From Deltaproteobacteria bacterium (GTDB lineage Bacteria > Desulfobacterota > Desulfobulbia > Desulfobulbales > Desulfurivibrionaceae), in assembly GCA_026388735.1 (NCBI GenBank), contig JAPLJG010000027.1:1-63517 (forward strand): 63,517 bases of DNA, in the 5' to 3' direction. Both the position numbers and the translations under genes were made by a program. How positions within the stretch are numbered: position 1 is the first letter of the stretch; each line of letters starts with the position of its first letter. Below the pieces are notes generated by a model. The model did not search any database. It was not told where the DNA came from and saw only the letters and a program-made list of their open reading frames with translations. Below are positions 26,936 to 35,405 of the stretch, one piece after another.

Positions 26936-27973
26936 ATGATCTTCAAGGTCTTCAAAAAACAGGAGCTCGCCCGACTGTATGAGCTGCTGGCCGTCAACGT
27001 CATTGTCGGCCCCGTGGCCAAAGGCAACGACCGCAACGGCAAGCCCCTGTATGATTTCGATGTGGTCTACGATTTTGATGAACTTGCCCTTGACTACACC
27101 CAAACGGTGCATTCGCCCAAACGTTTTGTCCTGCCCTACCAGGAAACCTTGTCCACGTTTGCCATAACCCGTGAGGGTTGGGAAAAGCATGTCGACATCA
27201 ATGTCTACCGGCCCCTGGTCTTCTTCGGCATGCACGCCTGCGACATCAATGCTCTGAACAAGCTGGATCTGGTTTTGGCGCAAAGCACCTACCCAAACCC
27301 ATACTACATGGGCAAACGGAAAAATCTCTTCATCATCGGGATCGACTGCAACCCCGAGCCCCAATGTTTCTGCCGCTCCATGGGCACAGACTCCGCCATC
27401 CACGGCTTTGACCTGTTTCTCACCGATCTGGGGGGCAAATATTTTGCGGAGATTCTTTCTGCCACAGCCTTTGACCTGCTGAGCCAAATCAAATGCACGG
27501 ACCCGAGCGCCAAAGAACTTGCCCTCTACAAACACACCACCAAAGAGAAAAGCACACGCTACACCGCCACGGTGGATACCTCGGATCTCACCAAGATCCT
27601 CGACCTTGAATTTGAATCAACTGCTTGGGATGCCTGGGGCGAAAAATGCCTTTCCTGCGGCACCTGCGCCAACGTCTGCCCCACCTGTTACTGCTATGGC
27701 GTTGAAGAGCATGTCGATCTCGACCTGCAACACGCCAACAAAACCAAATCTCTGCACTCCTGCAACCTCATCGACTTTGCCAAGGTGGCTGGCGGGCACA
27801 ACTTCCGGCCCACAAGCGCCAGCCGCCTAAAATACAGGTACTACCACAAACATCGCGGCTTCGTGGAGGCCTTTGAAGAGTCCCTCTGTGTTGGCTGCGG
27901 TCGCTGCGGGGCAGCCTGTCTTGCCGACATCACCCCCCCGGCAGTCATCGCCAGCGTCCGGGGCAAGGAGTAA
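26936..27973 (+). CDS. hydB: [NiFe] hydrogenase group 3b-type, beta subunit (4Fe-4S)
   Basis: This is the iron-sulfur subunit of a cytoplasmic NAD(P)-linked sulfhydrogenase. The 345 residues include two C-terminal [4Fe-4S] ferredoxin motifs, CLSCGTCANVCP (from about 238) and CVGCGRCGAAC (from about 318), after an N-terminal domain with further cysteines (HACDIN, CNPEPQCFC). It should relay electrons between the small hydrogenase subunit and the flavin subunit. A GAGGAGG site is about 6 bases before the ATG. It is the first gene of a compact four-gene operon. Confidence 0.93.
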   Translation: MIFKVFKKQELARLYELLAVNVIVGPVAKGNDRNGKPLYDFDVVYDFDELALDYTQTVHSPKRFVLPYQETLSTFAITREGWEKHVDINVYRPLVFFGMHACDINALNKLDLVLAQSTYPNPYYMGKRKNLFIIGIDCNPEPQCFCRSMGTDSAIHGFDLFLTDLGGKYFAEILSATAFDLLSQIKCTDPSAKELALYKHTTKEKSTRYTATVDTSDLTKILDLEFESTAWDAWGEKCLSCGTCANVCPTCYCYGVEEHVDLDLQHANKTKSLHSCNLIDFAKVAGGHNFRPTSASRLKYRYYHKHRGFVEAFEESLCVGCGRCGAACLADITPPAVIASVRGKE

Positions 27974-27976
27974 GCC

Positions 27977-28879
27977 ATGCAGAACAAACTCGCTTTTCTC
28001 GACATCCTCGGTCAGACCGCAGGCTCGCACCGCAAGCAAGACCCGGACAGTTTCGAGTACACCCTGCCGGCCGAGATCACCAGCATCTACCCGCTCACCG
28101 CCACGGAAAAACTCTACCAGATCCAGATCATCGACCCCGACCAGCGAAACCGCTTCTCCTTTAAGCCCGGCCAATTCGTGATGCTGGAGCTGCCGGGAAT
28201 CGGCGAAGCGCCCTTTTCCATCTCCTCTTCCCCGGTGCGGCACGGCGATCTTGAGCTGTGCATCCGGGCGGTGGGCAATTTCACCAATTTCCTGGACCGG
28301 GTGGAGCGGGGCACCAGGATAGGGATAAGCGGCCCGTTCGGCACCTCTTTCCCTCTGGAAAAGATGCAGGGGCAGGACATCCTGCTCATCGGCGGGGGCC
28401 TGGGCATCGTGCCCCTGCGCTCACCCCTGCTGGCCGTGCTGGAAAACCGGAGCCGATACGGGCGGGTGGACATCATGTACGGCGCCAAGACCCCGGCGGA
28501 GCTGCTCTTCACCTACCAATACGAGGAATGGAAACGCTTCGACATCAACCTCGGCATCACGGTGGACCGGGCGGACAAAAACTGGGAGGGCCGCACCGGT
28601 CTGATCACCGAACTTTTGCAGGAACGCATCGCCCAGACAGCAAGCCTGCGCGAGAACACCTACGCCATCGTCTGCGGCCCGCCGGTGATGTTCCATTTCG
28701 TGTGCAAGATGCTGACCGAGGCTGGACTGCCCATGCAGAAGATGTTCGTTTCCCTGGAACGCCGCATGCACTGCGGCCGAGGCAAATGCTGCCGTTGCAA
28801 CATCGGCTCGACCTACACCTGTCTGGACGGCCCGGTCTTTGACTACTGGTCAGTGATGAACCTCAAGGAGGCGATCTGA
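27977..28879 (+). CDS. hydG: [NiFe] hydrogenase group 3b-type, gamma subunit (FAD/NAD(P), 2Fe-2S)
   Basis: This 300-residue flavoprotein has a ferredoxin-reductase-like fold: an FAD-binding barrel (residues about 35-125, PGQFVMLELPGIGEAPFS), an NAD(P)-binding domain (LIGGGLGIVPLRS) and a C-terminal [2Fe-2S] site with the closely spaced cysteines of MHCGRGKCCRCNIGS. It is the site where the hydrogenase exchanges electrons with NAD(P)H, or reduces sulfur in archaeal relatives. It starts three bases after hydB with GGAG upstream. Confidence 0.93.
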   Translation: MQNKLAFLDILGQTAGSHRKQDPDSFEYTLPAEITSIYPLTATEKLYQIQIIDPDQRNRFSFKPGQFVMLELPGIGEAPFSISSSPVRHGDLELCIRAVGNFTNFLDRVERGTRIGISGPFGTSFPLEKMQGQDILLIGGGLGIVPLRSPLLAVLENRSRYGRVDIMYGAKTPAELLFTYQYEEWKRFDINLGITVDRADKNWEGRTGLITELLQERIAQTASLRENTYAIVCGPPVMFHFVCKMLTEAGLPMQKMFVSLERRMHCGRGKCCRCNIGSTYTCLDGPVFDYWSVMNLKEAI

Positions 28880-28880
28880 G

Positions 28881-29699
28881 ATGAGCCCACAACTCTCCTA
28901 CCTTGGCGTCCCCCTTGCCCGGCCAAAGGTCGGGTTCTTCGAGCTCAGCTCCTGCGAAGGCTGCCAGCTACAGCTTTTGAACAACGAGGCCACCCTGCTC
29001 GATTTTCTCAACCTGGTGGAGATCGTCAACTTTCGCGAAGGCATGAGCGAACGCGCCGACACCTACGACATCGCCTTTGTCGAGGGCAGCGTCACCCGCA
29101 AGGATGAAATCGCCCGCCTCACCGCGATCCGCAAGAACGCCAAGATCCTGGTCGCCCTTGGCTCCTGCGCCTGCTTTGGCGGGGTCAACCAACTGAAAAA
29201 CCGCTTCCGCGATCTGGACTGGGTCAAGAAAGAGGTGTACGGCGACTTCCCCATTGAGACCATGGAGGTACATCCTCTCAAGGATTTTGTTCAGGTGGAC
29301 CTCGAGATCTTCGGCTGCCCCATCAAAAAGGAAGAGGTCGAGAGAATCGTCACCGATCTTGTGGTGGGCAAGGCGGTGCACCACCCGGAATACCCGGTGT
29401 GCATGGAGTGCAAGGCCAATGAGAACATCTGCCTGTTCGAACTCGGCGAGCCCTGCCTCGGCCCAATCACCCGGGCCGGCTGCGATTCCTGGTGCACCAG
29501 TAACCGCAGGGGCTGCTGGGGTTGCCGTGGTCCGGCGGAAGGGGCCAACTTCAAACAATTGGAAGAGATCATGCATACCTACGGCTTTAGCAGCGAGACC
29601 ATCCTCGACCGCCTGGAATGTTTTGGCGGCTTTGCCTCTTTCGCTGACGCAGTCCGCTCCCCAAACAAAAAGACCCCGGCCAGGAGGAAAAAATCATGA
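28881..29699 (+). CDS. hydD: [NiFe] hydrogenase group 3b-type, small subunit
   Basis: The small subunit carries the iron-sulfur relay from the NiFe centre. In 272 residues it has the proximal-cluster motifs ELSSCEGCQLQLL (about 15-27) and LGSCACFGG, then the later cysteines CMECK, CLGPITRAGCDSWC and GCWGCRGP, enough for three [4Fe-4S] clusters. It has no Tat signal peptide, consistent with a soluble cytoplasmic enzyme. AAGGAGG precedes the ATG, and the stop overlaps hydA by four bases. Confidence 0.94.
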   Translation: MSPQLSYLGVPLARPKVGFFELSSCEGCQLQLLNNEATLLDFLNLVEIVNFREGMSERADTYDIAFVEGSVTRKDEIARLTAIRKNAKILVALGSCACFGGVNQLKNRFRDLDWVKKEVYGDFPIETMEVHPLKDFVQVDLEIFGCPIKKEEVERIVTDLVVGKAVHHPEYPVCMECKANENICLFELGEPCLGPITRAGCDSWCTSNRRGCWGCRGPAEGANFKQLEEIMHTYGFSSETILDRLECFGGFASFADAVRSPNKKTPARRKKS

Positions 29700-30970
29700 A
29701 GCTCTCCTGCGAAGTCGATGTCCACCACCTGACCAGGGTGGAAGGCCACGGCAACATCAACATCAGCATCAAGAACGGGGTGGTCAAAAAGGCGCAATGG
29801 GAGGTCATCGAGACCCCGCGTTTTTTTGAGGCCATGCTGGTGGGCAAGCACTGGGAGAATGCGCCCTATATCTGCGGGCGAATCTGCGGCATCTGTTCCA
29901 TCGGCCATACCCTGGCCAGCATCCGGGCCGTGGAAAACGCCTTTGGCATCACCCCCTCGACCCAGACCGCAGACCTCCGGCTGCTGCTCAAACACATGGA
30001 AACCCTGCAAAGCCATATCCTGCACCTGTACTTCCTGGCCGCCCCGGATTTCCTGGGCGTGGGCAGCGTGCTGCCCCTGGCCAAAACCCACCCGGAGGTG
30101 GTGCAGCGAGCCTTGCGCCTCAAGCTGCTGGCCAACGATGCCTGCGACATCATCGGCGGCAGACGCCTGCACCCGACCCGAACCGTGGTGGGGGGCTTCA
30201 CCATGCTCCCGGAAAAAGGCGAGCTGGAAAAAATCCGCCAGCGGCTGATGGCCTCGATTCCTGATCTCCTGGCCTCGGCGGAACTGTTTAAAACCTTTGC
30301 CATCCCCGACTTCAGCCGGGAAACGGAATTCGTCTCCCTCAAGGGCGAAATCAACTATCCCTTTATCGGCGGCGGGCTTGTTTCAACGGATGGGGTCGTG
30401 AAAAAAGAGCACCAATACCGGGCCATGACCAATGAATACTGCAAGAAAGGCTTTACCTCCAAGTTGAGCAAATTATCCCGCCCCTCCTTTGCCGTGGGCG
30501 CCCTGGCCAGACTAAACAACAATTTCACCATGCTCCACCCCACCGCACGGGAAATCTCCAAATTTCTGGGCCTTATGCCGGTGAATCACAACCCGTACAT
30601 GAGCAATGTGGCCCAGTTGGTGGAATGCGTCCAGGTGGTGCTCGATTCCGTGCAGCTCATCGACATCCTGCTGGGCAGCCCCTGGCAGGAGGCGCGCCAG
30701 CCGGTAAAGGCGAAACAAGGCGAAGGGGTCGGCGCAGTGGAGGTGCCCCGGGGCATCCTGTATCATTATTATAAATTCGACAAAGACGGCAAGGTTATCA
30801 AGGCTGATTGCGTCATCCCCACCAGCCAGAACCACGCCAACATCCTGCACGACATCGAGGCTCTGGCCAACCAGTACGCCAAAAACGGGAAAAAAGACCG
30901 GGAGATCGAGCTATTGGCCGAGATGCTGGTGCGGGCCTACGATCCCTGCATCTCCTGCTCGGTGCATTAG
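29696..30970 (+). CDS. hydA: [NiFe] hydrogenase group 3b-type, large catalytic subunit without C-terminal extension
   Basis: The 424-residue large subunit holds the NiFe site through two CxxC pairs: N-terminal GRICGICSIGH (about 60-70) and C-terminal DPCISCSVH. The gene stops directly after the terminal His, the residue after which maturation proteases usually cut. Group 3b relatives in Pyrococcus carry a few extra residues there that are removed. This enzyme therefore appears to be made without the removable tail and may mature without an endopeptidase. ATGA overlap with hydD. No maturation genes (hypABCDEF, hycI/frxA) occur in the window. Confidence 0.94.
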   Translation: MKLSCEVDVHHLTRVEGHGNINISIKNGVVKKAQWEVIETPRFFEAMLVGKHWENAPYICGRICGICSIGHTLASIRAVENAFGITPSTQTADLRLLLKHMETLQSHILHLYFLAAPDFLGVGSVLPLAKTHPEVVQRALRLKLLANDACDIIGGRRLHPTRTVVGGFTMLPEKGELEKIRQRLMASIPDLLASAELFKTFAIPDFSRETEFVSLKGEINYPFIGGGLVSTDGVVKKEHQYRAMTNEYCKKGFTSKLSKLSRPSFAVGALARLNNNFTMLHPTAREISKFLGLMPVNHNPYMSNVAQLVECVQVVLDSVQLIDILLGSPWQEARQPVKAKQGEGVGAVEVPRGILYHYYKFDKDGKVIKADCVIPTSQNHANILHDIEALANQYAKNGKKDREIELLAEMLVRAYDPCISCSVH

Positions 30971-31094
30971 CCTTTCCGCTTTGCCATGACGCTCAGGCTC
31001 TCAGGCAAAATAGCGGCATTCCCCGCGCAAAAAATAATTCCAAATCTCCCGCAACCGGGTATGATGCTTAGTATTTCATAAGGGATTTACACGC

Positions 31095-31763
31095 ATGCCA
31101 ACTGACAACCCTGCAAACACCAGCGACCAGAATCGCCGGGAAAATTTCCGAATCGACGATCTGCTGGCAATATCGGTACGCAAAGTCGCAAACGGCGTCC
31201 TGCCCGTGGCCAGGATGATTCCGGTGGCGCTTTCCGATTCGGGAAGACTCGGAGCAGGCATGAAGTTACTTTCCCATGAAATCGACCCATCCTTTACCCT
31301 GATGATTCTCGAGGCCGAGGCCAAGCTGGGTTTCCTCATGGACTTCTACAAGCTAGCACGCCAGAACAAAGAGAATGACTCCCAGCCCTCAATGACCCAG
31401 TTGCTCCTCCAGATCAACACCAAGCTGGACAGCCTTCTTGATTTTCATCGTATTGCCCGGCAGCAGGGTGCAACAAGGGTTAAAGAGGTAAGCCTGAGCG
31501 CCAGCGGAATCAAGCTTACCTCCCATGAAACGCTTGCGGTTGGAGATCTCGTTGAAATCCACATGCTCCTGACCACGGATCAGCCCTGCTGGGTCGTGGT
31601 CGGCGGTTCGGTTGCCCGGGCAACCCCCCTCCCTGAGGGGGACGGCTGCCTGGTGGCTATCCAGTTTACCGCAACAACTGCGGCCATCGAAGACGCCATT
31701 GCCACCTATGCGCTCAAGAAACAAAAAGAACAACGCATCAGTCAACGCTTGCTGGAGTCCTGA
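31095..31763 (+). CDS. PilZ-like domain protein
   Basis: The 222-residue protein begins with an RRENFRIDD motif (about 14-22) and has VSLSASGIKL near residue 137. Together these resemble the RxxxR and D/N-x-S-x-x-G motifs by which PilZ domains bind cyclic di-GMP. The second motif lacks the usual Asp/Asn, so nucleotide binding is uncertain. A helical insert of about 90 residues separates them. It lies 89 bases before motA, so a YcgR-like brake on the flagellar motor is a reasonable inference. An AAGGGA site precedes the ATG. Confidence 0.75.
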   Translation: MPTDNPANTSDQNRRENFRIDDLLAISVRKVANGVLPVARMIPVALSDSGRLGAGMKLLSHEIDPSFTLMILEAEAKLGFLMDFYKLARQNKENDSQPSMTQLLLQINTKLDSLLDFHRIARQQGATRVKEVSLSASGIKLTSHETLAVGDLVEIHMLLTTDQPCWVVVGGSVARATPLPEGDGCLVAIQFTATTAAIEDAIATYALKKQKEQRISQRLLES

Positions 31764-31852
31764 CCTTTCCGGTCCGGTTTCAAGGGGAAAAACCCCGCGC
31801 CAGCCGTAAAAAAAATAAAGCCATAGACATTTCATAGGGACCAAATACCAAC

Positions 31853-32719
31853 ATGATCACAATCATCGGCATAGTAGTTGTTTTAGGGTCGGTCATCGGC
31901 GGCTACGCCATGGGAAAAGGCAACTTCTCTGTTCTGTTCCAGCCTGCCGAGGTAATCATCATCTTTGGCGCAGCCATCGGCAGCCTGATTATTTCCTCGC
32001 CGACCAAATCGTTGAAGGTCATTGTCGGACATCTCGGAGGCATCTTTGCCGACTCCCATATGAGCAAGGCCCATTATCTGGAACTGCTGCTACTCATGAA
32101 TGCCGTCTTCTTCAAGATCAAGAAAGAAGGGTTGGTCGCCATCGAGTCCGACATCGAGAACCATGAGGCCAGCCCCCTGTTCCAAAAATACCCCAACATC
32201 ATGAAAGACCGCGAAGCAGCCGAATTCATCTGCGACACGGTCCGCACCATGCTCAGCGCCAATTACCCAGCCTACGAATTGGACAACCTCATGGAGATCG
32301 ACTTGGAGGCCAATCAGCATGAAAGGATGCTGCCCGCCCACAGCATCACCAAAATAGGCGATGCCCTGCCCGGCCTGGGCATTGTTGCGGCGGTTCTCGG
32401 CATTGTTATCACCATGGGATACATCAACGAATCAGCCGAGGTTTTGGGCCACCATATCGGCGCAGCCCTGGTCGGCACCTTTTTTGGCGTACTTGCCTGT
32501 TATGGCTTTGTCGGGCCCATGGGAACCAAACTGGAACACCATGCCCTTGAGCGCGAAACCTATTTGCGGGTGATCAAAACCTCCCTGTTGGCCGCCTATT
32601 CCACCAGTTTCATGGTGCAGTTCGCCGTTGAGGCAGGTCGCCGCGCCATCCCAGGAGACGACCGTCCCTCCTTTGCCGAGACCGAGGAGGCCATCAAGAA
32701 ATGGAAGACAAAAGCATAA
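31853..32719 (+). CDS. motA: flagellar motor stator protein MotA
   Basis: MotA forms the ion-conducting stator pentamer around MotB. The 288-residue protein has four membrane segments (residues about 1-20, 33-52, 170-190, 203-223), a cytoplasmic loop with the charged residues that touch FliG, and the conserved GDALPGLGIVAAVLGIVITMG. The length fits the PomA/MotA group. It overlaps motB by 19 bases. No other flagellar genes are near, as is common for a detached motAB pair. Confidence 0.95.
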   Translation: MITIIGIVVVLGSVIGGYAMGKGNFSVLFQPAEVIIIFGAAIGSLIISSPTKSLKVIVGHLGGIFADSHMSKAHYLELLLLMNAVFFKIKKEGLVAIESDIENHEASPLFQKYPNIMKDREAAEFICDTVRTMLSANYPAYELDNLMEIDLEANQHERMLPAHSITKIGDALPGLGIVAAVLGIVITMGYINESAEVLGHHIGAALVGTFFGVLACYGFVGPMGTKLEHHALERETYLRVIKTSLLAAYSTSFMVQFAVEAGRRAIPGDDRPSFAETEEAIKKWKTKA

Positions 32720-33618
32720 TCATAAAGAAGGTCAAGAAGGTCCAGGGTGGCGGCGCTCACGGCGGCAGTTGGAAGGTGGCCTTTGCCGACTTCATGACCG
32801 GAATGATGGCTTTTTTCCTTCTCATGTGGCTGGTCAACATGACCACCAAGCCGCAGAAGGAGCAGCTTGCCCATTATTTCCAGGAGTACAGCATCTTTGC
32901 CGAGGGCGGCGCAGGCGGAAGCGCAGAGATGATCGCCACGGAGCAAGCCCAGACCGAGGCCCAGATCACCGTCACCCAAGCCCCGGCAGCCGCCGGGTCA
33001 ACAACGGAAGGCGAAGGAACCGCCGCAGGCCTGGAACGACTCAAAGACCAACTGCAAAAGGAAATCGAGCAACGGCTTACCGATCTCAAAGATCAGGTGC
33101 ATATTGAGGTGGTCGAGGGCGGAGTCAAGGTGGACATCATGGACAAAGAGGGAAACCCCATGTTCCCTCTGGGCAGTACGACCCTCACCGAAAGCGGCCA
33201 GAAAATCCTGAAGGTGCTCTGCGACAACATCAAGAACACCTCAAACCGCATTGAAATCGAAGGCCATACCGATGCGGTGACCTACGCTAAAAAAGAATTC
33301 GGCAACTGGGAACTCTCCACCTCCAGGGCCTCAGCCGCGCGGCTTGAGGTGGAAAAAAACGGCATCCCCTCCAACCGCCTCCTCCGGGTCTCGGGCTATG
33401 CCGCCACGCAACCGATCATCAAGGAAAACCCTTTTGACCCCCGCAACCGGAGAATAAGCCTGCGCCTCTACCCCGATAAAACAGGCACGTCTCCTGCCCA
33501 AACGCAACCACAGCCCCCGACCCAGGTTCACCCGCCGCAACCGCAGGCCCCGGCTCAGGCTACTCCCCAAGTCACGCCGCAGGGCGCACCCCTGGTTCAG
33601 CCCGCACGGATGAAATAG
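32701..33618 (+). CDS. motB: flagellar motor stator protein MotB
   Basis: MotB anchors the stator to peptidoglycan and carries the ion-binding aspartate. Here this is D30 in KVAFADFMTGMMAFFLLMWL, the single membrane helix. Residues about 175-258 are the OmpA-like peptidoglycan-binding domain (IEGHTDAV, DPRNRRISLRL). The last 45 residues are rich in Pro, Gln and Thr, a low-complexity tail absent from most MotB proteins. 305 residues, overlapping motA by 19 bases. Confidence 0.95.
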   Translation: MEDKSIIIKKVKKVQGGGAHGGSWKVAFADFMTGMMAFFLLMWLVNMTTKPQKEQLAHYFQEYSIFAEGGAGGSAEMIATEQAQTEAQITVTQAPAAAGSTTEGEGTAAGLERLKDQLQKEIEQRLTDLKDQVHIEVVEGGVKVDIMDKEGNPMFPLGSTTLTESGQKILKVLCDNIKNTSNRIEIEGHTDAVTYAKKEFGNWELSTSRASAARLEVEKNGIPSNRLLRVSGYAATQPIIKENPFDPRNRRISLRLYPDKTGTSPAQTQPQPPTQVHPPQPQAPAQATPQVTPQGAPLVQPARMK

Positions 33619-33646
33619 CTAAAGCGAAGCTTGTTTGCCAGGCAGC

Positions 33647-33967
33647 TCAGCAGCAGGAACCGCCGTCCGGTTTGTCCTTAAGCGAACAACAGGCTTCGCT
33701 GCTGCGGCCCAGCATGGTATTGAATACCGCCTGGGCGCAGCCCACTCCGCTTTGCACCCAAATAGCCTCAACCGGGCAATTCATCATGCAGGCCCCGCAC
33801 TCCATGCAGGCGTCCGGCTCGCTGATCCGCACCTTCTTACCCGGCCCCATGACAAAAACCTCCTGCGGACAAACCTCCAGACACATGCCGCAGCCGATAC
33901 AGGCATCCTGATCAAGTCGCAGGGTGGCAACCCCTTTGAGATATAACCGCCTTCCCATTTCCTTCAT
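33647..33967 (-). CDS. hgcB: HgcB, ferredoxin partner for mercury methylation
   Basis: HgcB is the dicluster ferredoxin that supplies electrons to the corrinoid protein HgcA in Hg(II) methylation. The 106 residues have two [4Fe-4S] motifs, CIGCGMCLEVCP (23-34) and CMECGACMMNCP (54-65), the latter matching the HgcB signature C-[MI]-ECGA. Two vicinal cysteine pairs (C93-C94 and the terminal C105-C106) fit the C-terminal thiols thought to pass Hg(II) to HgcA. The start at 33967 has GGAGG 5 bases upstream and its ATG overlaps the hgcA stop by four bases. The downstream convergent gene is motB. Confidence 0.94.
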   Translation of the reverse strand: MKEMGRRLYLKGVATLRLDQDACIGCGMCLEVCPQEVFVMGPGKKVRISEPDACMECGACMMNCPVEAIWVQSGVGCAQAVFNTMLGRSSEACCSLKDKPDGGSCC

Positions 33968-35022
33968 TGCAGCCTCCTTGCCCAGACCAGCAACAGCAGC
34001 CCGCATAATGCCGCGACAACTTGAAGCGGCACGGCAAGACGCATTTCCTTCTTTACCCCGGAAAGCGAGGTGTAGGTAGAGGCCCCGGTGAATTCCAGGC
34101 CGAGAAAAGAGGCAATGGCCGGAATGAGCAGCAGCCAAGCCAAACCGGCGAGACCGTTGTCCGAGGTTCCTGACCGGGAGAAAAAGACCGCGATAAATGC
34201 CAGGGCGGCCATAAGTCCAGCCGCCCCCCCCTTCAGGGAAAAGGCGCGGCCAGGCAGCACCGGCAGCAACAGGGGGGTCAACACCGTCCCGGCAACGACG
34301 CCGCTCCACAGGCCGGCCATTGTCCAGCCACCGCCATGCGCCCGCACATTTTCCCAGAATGAGGCCGGGCCAAACAGGCCGCTCGCCCCACACAGCACGG
34401 CGGACAGGGGCAGCGCCCATTTGCAGGCGATGACGAGTTCCACCGGAACCAACACCGCCCGTTCCGGCAGGGAAAAGGTCTTGCGCCGCATTGCCGGGGT
34501 GGCCTGCATCCCACAAACCAAAAACTCTGGAAGATGTCGGGCCAGCACCGGTCCATACACCACGGCAAACCCGCTCTGTTGCTTCACCGCATGCGCCGCG
34601 ATACCCGACGCGCCGAGTTGGGGCACAACAAGCCTGCGATGCCGGACCAGTTGAACAAGTCGGCTCGCACCCACCTGGGCACAGAGCGCGGCAGTGCCAA
34701 AGGTTCCTTTGCCAGCCGCGCACCAGACATTGATCCCGTTGGTGTCAAGGACCAGAACCCAGGCGTCCTGCCCGGTCAGGGCTGCACGCAGATGGTCGAA
34801 ACTCAACTTGTAATTGGCCGTGACCAGGATGGGCGAATCCTCCTGGGGGGTGCCAACGGCATACAGGCCAGGTTCAACGGTATATTGCATCCGCCCAAGG
34901 CCCAGGCGAACCCGAAGCGCTCCCCAGCGATCCCGCCCGGCAAGCACGGTGGCAACCTGCGGCACCGGGCCCACCGGAGTCTCAATCTTTCCGATCACAA
35001 AGGCTTGCTCTGCTATGGCCAC
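33964..35022 (-). CDS. hgcA: HgcA, corrinoid protein of mercury methylation
   Basis: HgcA transfers a methyl group from its corrinoid cofactor to Hg(II). The diagnostic cap-helix motif is intact: NVWCAAGKGTFGT at about 98-110, with C101 the expected lower-axial cobalt ligand. Residues 1 to about 175 form the cobalamin-binding domain; five membrane helices follow (about 215-350), with the conserved FTGASTYTSLSGVKKEM between the last two. 352 residues is normal. An AGGAG site precedes the ATG at 35022. hgcB follows with an ATGA overlap. Together the two genes are the accepted marker of methylmercury production in anaerobes. Confidence 0.96.
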   Translation of the reverse strand: MAIAEQAFVIGKIETPVGPVPQVATVLAGRDRWGALRVRLGLGRMQYTVEPGLYAVGTPQEDSPILVTANYKLSFDHLRAALTGQDAWVLVLDTNGINVWCAAGKGTFGTAALCAQVGASRLVQLVRHRRLVVPQLGASGIAAHAVKQQSGFAVVYGPVLARHLPEFLVCGMQATPAMRRKTFSLPERAVLVPVELVIACKWALPLSAVLCGASGLFGPASFWENVRAHGGGWTMAGLWSGVVAGTVLTPLLLPVLPGRAFSLKGGAAGLMAALAFIAVFFSRSGTSDNGLAGLAWLLLIPAIASFLGLEFTGASTYTSLSGVKKEMRLAVPLQVVAALCGLLLLVWARRLQ

Positions 35023-35405
35023 TCCTGCCCGAGGAGGAATCTTCGGGCCTCAACAACTTTGCTGGCCACCGGGCAAAATACCTTCAGTCTGTTCCATACG
35101 GCCTTGCCTCCACCTTTTTTTGATGTGTATAGTCCTTCAACCTAGCTCCTCAGGGGATTACTCGTCAAGCCTGACAAGCAATCGAAGTGCATATTCTAAT
35201 AAAATTCGTCATCCGTTCTGATTTGAAAACTGCCATCAATTCTTGTTTCAATACCATCCATTCTTTTTGATTTCAAACCGTTGTAGCTTCAACAGATGAT
35301 CTTCCACTCCAAAAGCGGGCACATCAATTCGGGTTGTTGTTGCGTGCAGCGAAACATGCTAGACTCCGATACGCTATATCCACCCACCCAAAAGGATTCT
35401 GTTCC
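35023..35405. other. divergent intergenic region between hgcA and the chromate-family transporter gene
   Basis: About 380 bases, AT-rich between 35160 and 35330. It must hold the promoters of both divergent genes. I see no coding sequence, no ArsR-type operator palindrome and no riboswitch fold that I would defend. Confidence 0.5.

Noticed and set aside
33647-34723. Long frame that includes HgcB at its C-terminal end
   Set aside because: The first 250 codons lie over hgcA in another frame and are meaningless; the real start is the ATG at 33967 with a GGAGG site.
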